10,271 bases of DNA from Xanthomonas cassavae CFBP 4642 (GTDB taxonomy: Bacteria > Pseudomonadota > Gammaproteobacteria > Xanthomonadales > Xanthomonadaceae), in the NCBI RefSeq assembly GCF_000454545.1, contig NZ_CM002139.1, positions 588,306 to 598,576 on the forward strand, in the 5' to 3' direction. This document shows, one piece after another, positions 1-6,591 of this stretch (within the stretch, counting starts at the first letter, position 1; each line of letters begins with the position of its first letter). A program made the translations under genes and the position numbers. The notes below the pieces were generated by a model that had not been told where the DNA came from, searched no databases, and saw only the letters and a list, made by a program, of their open reading frames with translations.

Positions 1-73
1 GCGGCTGGCGACGGCGCTGCTGCGTTGCACACCTTGCCCAGAGCGCGTTTTGCGTATGGCAAGCAACTTCCAT
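1..73. other. Left flank, no confident gene
   Basis: This stretch precedes the transposon-end remnant at 74-98. The frame of xopE stays open through it back to position 1, but no family is recognised in that translation and no ribosome binding site precedes the ATG at 25. A second frame ends at a TGA within 74-80. It may be the tail of an unrelated gene cut by the window edge. No PIP box is visible here, so the promoter of xopE probably lies to the left of the window. Confidence 0.4.
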
Positions 74-98
74 GGCTGAGGGATGGGGCTAATCAGGA
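74..98 (+). repeat. 25-bp transposon-end remnant, inverted at 10177-10201
   Basis: These 25 bases are an exact reverse complement of 10177-10201. The right copy lies inside a longer transposon terminal region whose outer end is at 10243. The left copy lacks the outer part: to its left only a short stretch (gcaact) is shared, with different spacing, and no GGGG terminus is present. The outer-to-inner direction runs rightward, so the two copies face each other as transposon ends do. The remnant ends 1 base before the xopE start codon and supplies the bases just upstream of it. Confidence 0.75.
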
Positions 99-99
99 A

Positions 100-1170
100 A
101 TGGGTTGCACTATCTCAACGACAAACAACGCCCCGCACTCGCCGCGCCAAGAGGACGCGCCTCCCCTTCCGCCGCAGACGCGGCAATCCTTTGTGGGTGT
201 TGTAAATGGGCTGTTGAGCGATTTGCCCAAGCGTCGGCGTCGTGGCGGTTTGCTCTCCGATCCTGATATCTCCCTCGCCGGCTACTTGCTGAGCAAAGCC
301 GTCATCGGGGATCCGGTCGAGCCCCAGGACATCCCTCGGCTGCACAAGGCGAACAACACGATGCAGGAGACACGGGCGCGCTTCCCATACGGACGCGGCA
401 ACGTCGCCACCGACATTGCCGTCAGCGATCACGCATCCAGTCAACATGCGCAGGCCGCACATGATGTGTTTGTCGATCTGGTGCGCGGCGCGGCGCCGGC
501 GTCAATGCTCACGAATCCGACGCTGGGGCATGCGGTCGTATCTGAATTCGTCCAGGGCGGTCATTGCGCCGGATATGCTGCCGTAGCAACCATGCGACAT
601 GTACAGAAGCTTCAGCCAGAAGAAAGCGTCCACTATGTCCAGCACAACCATCAGGGCCATGACTGGGCTGAGTCGCGCGTGCCGGACGGACATCACAAGA
701 CCATCGTCCTAGACCCTTGGGCTCAAGGACCGGCGGTGTTTGCGTCCGACAGCAGATTTGCGGCAAATGCTCAACACACCCAAGAACGCTTGGCCTTGAA
801 TGCCAAGGACGGAGATGACATTGCCGCCAAGACGGCCGCAGGCGCGCAGTATCTTCTGGAAAACTGCCTCCCCCTGACTGAAACACACCTCAAGAGACTG
901 AAAGCCCAGCAGTTCCATTGCGCGCCTGAGGAAGTCTGGCAACCGCAACCTGTGGTGAGCGATGCGTTTCGTAGACGGGTTCGGCAAGGTCTGGCTACAT
1001 TGACCAACTCTTCAGAGCTTGGCTTGTCGCGGGCAGAGCAGAGCAGCAAGGCTTTGAAGAAGATGTCCATCAAATCGGCATGCGCACTGGGTTTCGGCAA
1101 GAAAGCAGCAAGCGCAGCTGCCGAAGACATTGCCGCTGCCGCATATCAGCTGGGCGAGCAGAGCCAGTAA
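100..1170 (+). CDS. xopE: XopE/HopX-family type III effector
   Basis: Predicted type III secreted effector of 356 residues, delivered into plant cells. It starts MGCTIST, which fits the MGxxxS/T N-myristoylation pattern of XopE proteins that directs them to the host plasma membrane. The central domain has a transglutaminase-like Cys-His-Asp arrangement: Cys156 in GGHCAGYAAVA, His187 in GHDWAE and Asp205 in IVLDPWAQGPAVFA, the last two resembling HopX/AvrPphE blocks. The N-terminal 50 residues are rich in Ser, Pro, Gln and Thr, as in secretion signals. The start at 100 is preferred over the longer open frame from 25 because only it exposes the acylation motif. Its Shine-Dalgarno is poor: AGGA lies almost against the ATG. 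The length fits the family. Which member (XopE2, E3 or other) cannot be decided by eye. HopX family membership is fairly secure; enzymatic activity is inferred. Confidence 0.85.
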   Translation: MGCTISTTNNAPHSPRQEDAPPLPPQTRQSFVGVVNGLLSDLPKRRRRGGLLSDPDISLAGYLLSKAVIGDPVEPQDIPRLHKANNTMQETRARFPYGRGNVATDIAVSDHASSQHAQAAHDVFVDLVRGAAPASMLTNPTLGHAVVSEFVQGGHCAGYAAVATMRHVQKLQPEESVHYVQHNHQGHDWAESRVPDGHHKTIVLDPWAQGPAVFASDSRFAANAQHTQERLALNAKDGDDIAAKTAAGAQYLLENCLPLTETHLKRLKAQQFHCAPEEVWQPQPVVSDAFRRRVRQGLATLTNSSELGLSRAEQSSKALKKMSIKSACALGFGKKAASAAAEDIAAAAYQLGEQSQ

Positions 1171-1179
1171 CCGGTGCTG

Positions 1180-1201
1180 GACCCAACCATGCGGGTGGGT
1201 C
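1180..1201 (+). terminator. Possible stem-loop terminator after xopE
   Basis: A 9-bp stem with one mismatch (GACCCAACC against GGGTGGGTC) and a 4-base loop starts 9 bases after the xopE stop codon. No T-run follows, so intrinsic termination is uncertain. It also lies upstream of the convergent gene at 1299. Confidence 0.4.
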
Positions 1202-1298
1202 ACATCAGTCCCAGACTCTAAACCCAGCCGGTACTCAGGGCGGGGGACGTCGAGCCAAGCATTTTTCACAAACTCCTGCGGGCACTTTTGAGCGCAAT

Positions 1299-1586
1299 CT
1301 ATTCATTACCGGGCTTGGGCGCGATCAGTTCCTTCTGCTCAGGTAGCGGACCGGGACGGAAGCGCCCTCCCGCTCGCGCTTGCGACACGGCAAACTGCAC
1401 ATCATCTTCAGTATCGGACTGACTCCTAATCGAGCTTTGCCTCTTCAATCCTTGCAATACACCCTGTGTCTCCCGATGAGTCGCCGACTCTTGCGTCGCT
1501 TGCTCATTCGTGGTCCGACCAGCGTGTTGCTCGACAACATATTCGCTTGCCTTCCCACTGGCACCTGTGACGTTGAAGCATCCCAT
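1299..1586 (-). CDS. Small PIP-box-driven effector-like protein, 95 aa
   Basis: A 95-residue reading frame with strong signs of expression. AGGAG (1594-1598 on the minus strand) lies 7 bases before the ATG at 1586, and a perfect PIP box (1656-1680) lies 70 bases upstream. The protein starts MGCFNVTGASGK, so it has a glycine at position 2 and a cysteine at position 3, like acylated effectors, although position 6 is Val rather than Ser/Thr. The rest is polar and rich in Gln, Ser, Thr and Glu, with no hydrophobic core, as in type III secretion signals. No catalytic domain is visible. It could be a complete mini-effector or the orphaned N-terminus of a larger effector whose C-terminal domain was lost. 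It converges on xopE, with 128 bases between the two stops. Expression with the hrp regulon is inferred from the PIP box; function is unknown. Confidence 0.65.
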   Translation of the reverse strand: MGCFNVTGASGKASEYVVEQHAGRTTNEQATQESATHRETQGVLQGLKRQSSIRSQSDTEDDVQFAVSQARAGGRFRPGPLPEQKELIAPKPGNE

Positions 1587-1655
1587 ATAAGAACTCCTAA
1601 CTTGAGAGTGCGGGCTGCTAACTTCTCACGAAAAGCGTAAACCTGCTTTCGCCAA

Positions 1656-1680
1656 GCGAAAAACTCTTTGGACTGGCGAA
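1656..1680 (-). promoter_or_regulatory. Perfect PIP box (HrpX-type promoter)
   Basis: On the minus strand the sequence reads TTCGC-N15-TTCGC exactly, the consensus bound by HrpX in Xanthomonas. It points at the 95-residue gene starting at 1586. No clean TANNNT -10 element is seen 30-32 bases downstream; the nearest AT-containing stretch is around 1617-1625. The gene-proximal half-box is also one arm of a TTTCGC-CAA-GCGAAA palindrome at 1647-1661. Confidence 0.8.
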
Positions 1681-1831
1681 ACTGTGCCTAGTGATCGGGC
1701 GAAGCTGAAAACTAAACAACGTGCCTGGACCTCGTGGGTAAATGTGCTGCCGTGTGTAAACACCACGTTATTCAGTGGAATGTGGATCCGGGAGATGGCG
1801 GGAGGTCGGTGTGCGAGGCTGCTATTGCAGA

Positions 1832-1916
1832 GGGGCGGTAGAACTTCTCGAAAACCCTTTTCCGGCAAAAATTTAGCTCATTTTTGGCTGTTTTTTACAC
1901 GAATCCCTGCCGACCC
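1832..1916 (-). repeat. 85-bp palindromic Tn3-type mini-element, copy A
   Basis: Read on the minus strand it starts GGGTCGGCAGGGATTCGTG and ends in a diverged inverted copy (CCGCCCC). It matches 6710-6794 without gaps over the same 85 bases: the first 44 bases differ at two positions, the AAAAGGGTTT block is shared, and the end is more diverged. Such structures are two Tn3-family ends fused with almost nothing between them, comparable to TIME/MITE elements. It abuts the broken end of the resolvase fragment at 1917, so it or a larger parent element probably caused that truncation. No clear target duplication is seen. Confidence 0.7.
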
Positions 1917-2207
1917 TCGGATAGACGCTACCAGGCGCTCGGCTTCGACCAGTGGCAAGCGGCTGATCCGATCGATCTTTTCAGCAATGACCACTTCGCC
2001 CGATTGCAGATCCTCGATCATGCGCAGCAACTCAGGGCGATCGGCGCGCGCACCAGAAGCCTTCTCACGATAGACGCCGGCGACGTAGAAGCCGGCGGCC
2101 TTGGCCTCTTGGACGATCGCGGCTTATCGCGTGAGATCCTGGCCATCAGTGCTGACGCGCTGGTAAATCCGAGCAACCTTGAAGGGTTCTGCAGGAGCAC
2201 GCGCCAT
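1917..2207 (-). pseudogene. tnpR: Serine resolvase N-terminal half, truncated, with nonsense codon
   Basis: The minus-strand frame from the ATG at 2207 encodes the catalytic N-terminal domain of a Tn3-type resolvase: IYQRVSTDGQDLTR with the nucleophilic Ser19, then REKASGARADRPELLRMIEDL and VVIAEKIDRISRLPLVEAE. Codon 28 is TAA (2124-2126), where relatives would be expected to have CAA (Gln), so a single C-to-T change broke the gene. After IR (Ile-Arg) near 1917-1920 the family sequence stops and the 85-bp mini-element begins, so the rest of the catalytic domain and the DNA-binding domain are missing. It is a relic on both counts. The start is translationally coupled to a 15-codon frame upstream. 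The C-terminal resolvase half at 6012-6590 is probably not its missing part, because the two look like different subfamilies; this was not tested. Confidence 0.85.
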
Positions 2208-2254
2208 CAAATGCTACTCGCCAGATCGGCTGGGGTAGGAATCACGTCGGACAT
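2207..2254 (-). CDS. Possible 15-aa leader peptide before the resolvase relic
   Basis: A short frame (MSDVIPTPADLASSI) ends in TGA that overlaps the resolvase ATG as TGATG. It has a plausible ribosome binding site (AAGAGG, 5 bases before its ATG). Such overlap suggests translational coupling in the ancestral transposon. It is too short to assign by homology. Confidence 0.35.
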   Translation of the reverse strand: MSDVIPTPADLASSI

Positions 2255-2286
2255 GGTGGCCTCTTGCTCGGCCTTTTTGGGTTAAA

Positions 2287-2390
2287 CCTAAACGTACCAT
2301 CAATTTTACGGGTGGCCCAATATTTTTTTGTTGACTTAAACGGACCACATAAAATGGGCCAGCCTAAATGGACCATTCATCCGATAGGGA
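2287..2390 (-). promoter_or_regulatory. Probable res site of the resolvase relic
   Basis: Three repeated half-site motifs occur upstream of the broken resolvase: CCTAAACGTACC (2287-2298), CTTAAACGGACC (2335-2346) and CCTAAATGGACC (2363-2374). Each is followed by a partly inverted partner, giving segments of about 28-32 bp at 2287-2318, 2335-2362 and 2363-2390. Tn3-family res sites have three such subsites next to tnpR, so this is probably a res site with the tnpR promoter inside it. Subsite boundaries are approximate. Confidence 0.55.
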
Positions 2391-2689
2391 GGTCTCCGGC
2401 TCCGGGGCGGCGCTGCGCGCCGGCCGTGGACAAGCCGGGGACGGCCTGGCGGCGGCGCCATCAAAAGCGGGTTTGCAGGGCAGGGGGAGGGCGGCTCCCT
2501 GTCGGCGGCGGGAGCGTTGCTCTCGGCGCTGAAGCCGCGCGTGCGCGGGTGAGGCGTTGTCCGTAGGGGGTTGATCTGGCACCTGATCGTAGTCGGCGCC
2601 GGCGAGGACGTTGGTGACACGATCGCGGACCTGCTCAGCTGCATGTGTGACCAAGACAGGGTTGTAAGCCGGAACCGCCAAAATATCCG
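2391..2689. other. GC-rich stretch without a confident gene
   Basis: Minus-strand frames stay open here, including a TTG-started frame from 2681 to 2364 (MAVPAYNPVLVTHAAEQVRD then Arg/Pro-rich sequence). The N-terminal part looks like normal protein, but the tail is low-complexity and no start signal is convincing. It may be the remains of a gene with a frameshift, lying between the res site and the terminal repeat at 2759. No family is recognised. Confidence 0.35.
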
Positions 2690-3528
<839 letters not shown>

Positions 3529-3548
3529 GGCTCAATCTCCTGCGGTTT

Positions 3549-3587
3549 CATGTAAGTGTACCGCGCCGTAATGTCAATGTCATTACG
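3549..3587 (-). promoter_or_regulatory. Toxin-antitoxin promoter and operator
   Basis: On the minus strand TTGACA (3572-3577) and TACATG (3549-3554) are spaced 17 bases apart, just upstream of the antitoxin start at 3528. A perfect inverted repeat, CGTAATG-N7-CATTACG (3567-3587), covers the -35 box. This is the arrangement expected when the ribbon-helix-helix antitoxin represses its own operon. Confidence 0.65.
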
Positions 3588-3730
3588 TTTGTTTGCCCGG
3601 CGTCGTTAAATCGCTCCCCCTTGCCCCCGCTCTGTGTGTGAAATGACGAGTCCGGCCCGGTCCTGCGTGTTGCACAAGTCCTAAGTTTTGCGACTGCCGC
3701 CACAGCTCCGGAATTGCTGGCTTTTCTATG

Positions 3731-3761
3731 TTGCAAAACTTTGTCGCTTATATTCTATAAT
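3731..3761 (+). promoter_or_regulatory. Resolvase promoter
   Basis: A consensus -10 box TATAAT lies at 3756-3761, in the centre of the res palindrome. A weak -35 (TTGCAA, 3731-3736) lies 19 bases upstream. Transcription would start near 3768 and read into the resolvase at 3794, so resolvase binding should repress its own gene. Confidence 0.55.
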
Positions 3762-3770
3762 GTGCGACAA
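3741..3770. promoter_or_regulatory. res site I (crossover site) of the plasmid resolvase
   Basis: Arms TTGTCGC and GCGACAA are perfectly inverted around an AT-rich core (TTATATTCTATAAT). The 28-bp segment 3742-3769 has the length of a resolvase crossover site. Further half-site-like motifs occur nearby: TTGCGAC at 3774-3780, and TTGCAC with TTGCGAC spaced across about 3668-3693. These could be accessory subsites. The site lies directly upstream of the resolvase gene, as in multimer resolution systems. Confidence 0.65.
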
Positions 3771-3793
3771 CATTTGCGACTAAGGGCGGCCCT

Positions 3794-4411
3794 ATGGCAC
3801 GGCACAAACAAGACCCCGGCACGCTCGACCTGATGAGCGGCCGATTGCTCGTCGGCTATGCGCGGGTTTCGACCGACGACCAAGAGCTGACCAATCAGCG
3901 GACCGAGCTGCACGCGGCCGGCTGTTCCCGCATCTTCGCCGAGAAGATCACCGGCACCCACAGCAAGCGGGCCGAGCTGGCCCGGATGCTCGACCATCTG
4001 AGGGCCGGCGACGTGGTAACAGTGACGCGGCTTGACCGCCTCGCCCGCAACACCCGCGACCTGCTGGACATAGCCGAGCAGTTGCAGGCGAAGGGGGCCG
4101 GCTTGCGGTCGCTGGCCGAGCCGTGGGCCGACACGACCAGCCCGGCGGGGCGCATGGTTCTGACGGTGTTTGCCGGCATTGCCGAGTTCGAGCGGTCTCT
4201 GATCGTGGAGCGCACACGCAACGGGCGCACAGCGGCCAAGGCGCGGGGCGTTCGCTTCGGCCGCCGCCCTACCCTCACCCCTGCGCAGATTGCCCACGCC
4301 CGCCGCCTGATCGACGAGGATGGGCAGACTGCAACCCAAGCGGCCGCCTTGCTGGGTGTGCATCGAGCGACCCTGTATCGCGCCCTGACCAAGGAGGACG
4401 GCGCCAAATGA
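3794..4411 (+). CDS. Serine resolvase, plasmid multimer resolution
   Basis: An intact 205-residue small serine recombinase. LVGYARVSTDDQ holds the nucleophilic Ser26; the catalytic domain continues through GDVVTVTRLDRLARNTRDLL and SPAGRMVLTVFAGIAEFERSL. A C-terminal helix-turn-helix follows (about residues 157-200, ending GVHRATLYRAL). The length is typical. It acts on the adjacent palindromic res site, most likely resolving plasmid multimers before partition. The start at 3794 is preceded by AAGGG; an internal ATG at 3833 would start closer to the usual N-terminus and cannot be excluded. It is the only one of the four recombinase genes here with no visible defect. Its stop overlaps the next start (ATGA), so it probably heads a two-gene operon. 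It could alternatively be a transposon remnant, but no terminal repeats flank it closely. Confidence 0.9.
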   Translation: MARHKQDPGTLDLMSGRLLVGYARVSTDDQELTNQRTELHAAGCSRIFAEKITGTHSKRAELARMLDHLRAGDVVTVTRLDRLARNTRDLLDIAEQLQAKGAGLRSLAEPWADTTSPAGRMVLTVFAGIAEFERSLIVERTRNGRTAAKARGVRFGRRPTLTPAQIAHARRLIDEDGQTATQAAALLGVHRATLYRALTKEDGAK

Positions 4412-4815
4412 AGAAGCCGAAACGGATCATTCTCGACTACCCCGACCGGCCGAAGCCGCCGGAGCCGCTGACGCCGGAGGAGCAGACCCACGTCGATGAC
4501 TTTTTCGCATGGATGGATCGGCAGGAGTCCGGGCCGATGCGCGAAGATGGCGAGCCGCTGACCGGGATCGAGGCCATCGACTATCCGCCCGGTAAGGCCC
4601 ATCCCGGAAATGTCCGGAAAGATCGCCCCCATGACGAGGCGATGGCCGAGCTGTTCCGCGCAGACCCGGACCATGCAGCGGCGCTGCTGGATGCGGTACG
4701 CCGCGACGGGGACGCTGACGAGCTGCGCGGCCTTCTGCGGCAGCTTGCGGCGGCGTTCGGCCCGGAGTGGCCGGGGTTCACCGATACCGAGCGGGAAACG
4801 CTGGATCGCGGCTAA
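4408..4815 (+). CDS. Conserved-looking hypothetical protein, 135 aa
   Basis: A 135-residue soluble acidic protein, translationally coupled to the resolvase by an ATGA overlap, with AAGGAGG (4391-4397) 10 bases before the ATG. The N-terminal third is Pro-rich (YPDRPKPPEPLTPEEQ). The C-terminal part (HDEAMAELFRADPDHAAALL, then DELRGLLRQLAAAFG, residues about 74-120) resembles the helical region preceding the helix-turn-helix in some addiction-module antidote proteins, but no helix-turn-helix is present here. No function is assigned. Its position between resolvase and parA suggests a role in plasmid maintenance. Confidence 0.7.
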   Translation: MKKPKRIILDYPDRPKPPEPLTPEEQTHVDDFFAWMDRQESGPMREDGEPLTGIEAIDYPPGKAHPGNVRKDRPHDEAMAELFRADPDHAAALLDAVRRDGDADELRGLLRQLAAAFGPEWPGFTDTERETLDRG

Positions 4816-4817
4816 AC

Positions 4818-4874
4818 GTGCTTGCGTGCTTTCTACTATTAGTGCTTGCTAGTTGCGTGCTTTCTGTTTATCAT
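4818..4874 (+). promoter_or_regulatory. parA promoter with direct repeats, candidate parS/operator
   Basis: TTGCTA (4846-4851) and TATCAT (4869-4874) are spaced 17 bases apart. The 13-mer TTGCGTGCTTTCT occurs at 4822-4834 and again at 4853-4865, a 31-base period, and GTGCTTGC occurs at 4818-4825 and 4842-4849. The repeats flank and overlap the promoter. In type Ib partition systems the small DNA-binding partner binds such repeats upstream of parA, which serve as operator and centromere. Confidence 0.6.
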
Positions 4875-4908
4875 CCAATTGTCAAAACAAACTAAGAAGG
4901 GGCGACAT

Positions 4909-5559
4909 GTGAAAACCCTAGTGTTGGCAAGTCAGAAAGGCGGGGCGGGCAAGACGACGCTGGCCGCGCATCTGGCCATAGCCGCCGAGCAGGCCGGCGT
5001 GGGGCCTGCCGTCCTTATCGACACCGATCCCCAAGGCAGTTTGTCGGCGTGGTGGAACTCGCGTGATGCGGACACTCCGGCGCTCGCGGCCGCGACGCTG
5101 GCCGAGCTGCCGGCGAAATTGGAAGCGCTGGCCAGCGCCGGTTTTAAGCTGGCCGTCATCGATACCCCGCCCGCCATCACCGATGCCATCCGGGACGTGG
5201 TGAAGCTCGCCGACCTTGTGCTGATTCCAACCCGGCCTAGCCCGCACGACCTGCGCGCAGTCGGCAGCACGGTGGACATTGCACAGGAAGCCGGGAGGCC
5301 CTTCGCGTTCGCACTCACGCAAGCGAAGCCGACCGCCCGCCTGACGGTGCAAGCGGTGGCCGCCCTGTCTGCGCACGGTCCCGTAGCCCCATCCATCGTG
5401 CATGATCGTGTGGACTATGCCGGCAGTATGGTGGACGGCCGCACGGTGCAGGAAACCGATGGTAAGGGCCGGAGCGCCGAGGAAATCACGGCGTTATTTG
5501 CTTTCGTGCAAGAACGCATGAACGATAAAAAGAAAGCTCGCAAAAAGGAAACCGTCTAA
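4909..5559 (+). CDS. parA: ParA-family partition ATPase
   Basis: A 216-residue Walker-type ATPase of the short (type Ib) ParA class. The deviant Walker A motif KGGAGKTT spans residues 10-17, LIDTDPQGS residues 36-44, and the Walker B block LAVIDTPP residues 81-88. It lacks the N-terminal helix-turn-helix extension of larger ParA proteins. The start is GTG at 4909, with AAGGGG 7 bases upstream; the longer open frame from 4846 runs through the promoter region and is rejected. It would segregate plasmid copies along the nucleoid using ATP, together with the ribbon-helix-helix protein starting 2 bases after its stop. The tail is Lys-rich. Confidence 0.92.
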   Translation: MKTLVLASQKGGAGKTTLAAHLAIAAEQAGVGPAVLIDTDPQGSLSAWWNSRDADTPALAAATLAELPAKLEALASAGFKLAVIDTPPAITDAIRDVVKLADLVLIPTRPSPHDLRAVGSTVDIAQEAGRPFAFALTQAKPTARLTVQAVAALSAHGPVAPSIVHDRVDYAGSMVDGRTVQETDGKGRSAEEITALFAFVQERMNDKKKARKKETV

Positions 5560-5560
5560 T

Positions 5561-5818
5561 ATGGCTACGAAGAAAAGCGCCGATCTTACCGGCCTAGTCG
5601 CCACCAAAGGCAGCGCCGCCCCAGTGGCCGATATGCCCCCCCGCACGCTCAAGCCGACGCCCACCAACGACGATCCGGCTAACAATGTGCCGTTGAACTT
5701 CCGCGTGTCGGCAGACCTACGCCGCCGGTTCCGCATGTTCGCCGCATCGCACGACCTCAAGCTAAATGAGCTGCTGCGACTGGCCTTCACCGAATACGAA
5801 AAGCGCCACAACAGCTAA
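5561..5818 (+). CDS. Ribbon-helix-helix partition partner of ParA
   Basis: An 85-residue protein with a disordered N-terminal half (about residues 1-45, rich in Ala, Pro, Thr and Lys) and a C-terminal ribbon-helix-helix domain: PLNFRVSADLRRRFRMFAAS then LKLNELLRLAFTEYEKR. This layout matches small centromere-binding proteins of type Ib partition systems (ParG-like), whose flexible N-terminus stimulates the ATPase. The ATG follows the parA stop after 1 base, with AAGGAAA 11 bases upstream, so the two are co-transcribed. It is expected to bind the direct repeats at 4818-4865. Assignment rests on domain layout and gene order. Confidence 0.8.
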   Translation: MATKKSADLTGLVATKGSAAPVADMPPRTLKPTPTNDDPANNVPLNFRVSADLRRRFRMFAASHDLKLNELLRLAFTEYEKRHNS

Positions 5819-5841
5819 CTGCTGTGGCAGGAGAGCGCCCT

Positions 5842-6012
5842 ATGGCCACGAAGAAGAACGACGACCCCCAGCAAATCGGGGCATTGCTAGGCAAGTTGGT
5901 GCCGCGCGACGTGCTGCGCACCGCTAATGCGGTATCGAAGAATCCCAAGAGGAAGGGCCTTACCGCACAGGACGAGGGGTCCGGGGAGCAATGGAACAGG
6001 GAAGTCAGTTAA
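5842..6012 (+). pseudogene. Third par-operon gene, truncated by a mini-transposon
   Basis: AGGAG lies 8 bases before the ATG at 5842, so translation is likely. Only 44 codons of native sequence remain (MATKKNDDPQQIGALLGKLV ... LTAQDE); from 5976 the frame runs into the terminal repeat of the 656-bp element and stops at 6012 after 12 foreign codons. The native part is Lys-rich and not recognised. It starts MATKK like the preceding gene, with nearly the same bases. Its 3' part was not found to the right of the element, so it is deleted or displaced. Confidence 0.65.
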
Positions 6013-6015
6013 GCC
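5976..6015 (+). repeat. Left terminal inverted repeat of the 656-bp element
   Basis: It starts GGGGTCCGGGGAGCAATGG and ends CAGTTAAGCC. It is identical to the reverse complement of 6592-6631 except at position 6 (C here, T there). It supplies an ATG (5991) and the first codons of the resolvase remnant. Confidence 0.9.
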
Positions 6016-6590
6016 GATTGATCCGCGAACGCACCCAGGCCGGGCTGACGGCCGCGCGGGCACGCGGTCAGGTCGGCGGGCGACCCACAGGACTGTCGCC
6101 GCAGGCCGAAGCGACGGCGCTGGCGGCAGAGACCCTGTACCGCGAGCGGAAACTGTCGGTCGCCGCCATCGCACAGAAGCTGCACCTGTCCAAGAGCACG
6201 CTGTACAGCTACCTGCGACATCGCGGTGTAGAGATCGGTCCGTACAAGAAAACGGAGCAGCAACCATCAAGCATGTCGGCCCTTGAAAGCGGCAATGACG
6301 CCCCGCCGAAGGTCGCCACCATCCTGCTGACGCTGCGCATCGAGAACAACAGCAAGTTCGTGCGCGGCAAGAAGCGCACGATTGAGCACGTCGAGAGCTT
6401 TTACCTCGACCAATACGACGCCACGCGACGGCCGAACGGCGAATATGAGCTGAAGGTGCCCTATGACACCGACGAAGAACTGGATGAAGCTGTGAACGAA
6501 TTGCTGACCGACATCGCCAGCGGTGCGGACGACCGGCACTGCTTCTCGGAGAGCGACGCGCGCATGGAGGGCACCGACCGGCACTGGTGA
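5991..6590 (+). pseudogene. tnpR: Resolvase C-terminal half (ISXc5-type), N-terminus deleted
   Basis: The frame encodes 199 residues, the first eight from the terminal repeat. Family sequence begins at RLIRERTQAGLTAARARGQV, the end of the catalytic domain, then a helix-turn-helix (LSVAAIAQKLHLSKSTLYSYL). A C-terminal extension of about 100 residues follows (TLRIENNSKFVRGKKRTIEH to DDRHCFSESDARMEGTDRHW). Such an extension is a feature of ISXc5-like resolvases, known from Xanthomonas. The catalytic serine and most of the catalytic domain are missing, so it cannot recombine DNA. If translated from 5991 it could still bind res sites and act as a repressor; that is speculation. The stop is 1 base before the right repeat, the normal place of tnpR at a transposon end. 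Confidence 0.8.
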
Positions 6591-6591
6591 A

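Noticed and set aside
25..99. 25-residue N-terminal extension of XopE
   Set aside because: No ribosome site precedes the ATG at 25, and the extension would hide the MGCTIST acylation motif.
1684..2285. Plus-strand open frames over the resolvase relic
   Set aside because: They are antisense to a frame with clear serine recombinase motifs and match no family.
3755..4674. Long minus-strand open frames opposite the resolvase and the gene after it
   Set aside because: They arise from high GC opposite clearly recognised coding sequence and have no start signals.
4818..4865. CRISPR-like or iteron origin reading of the direct repeats
   Set aside because: There are only two copies of the 13-mer and no rep gene nearby; position upstream of parA fits a partition site better.
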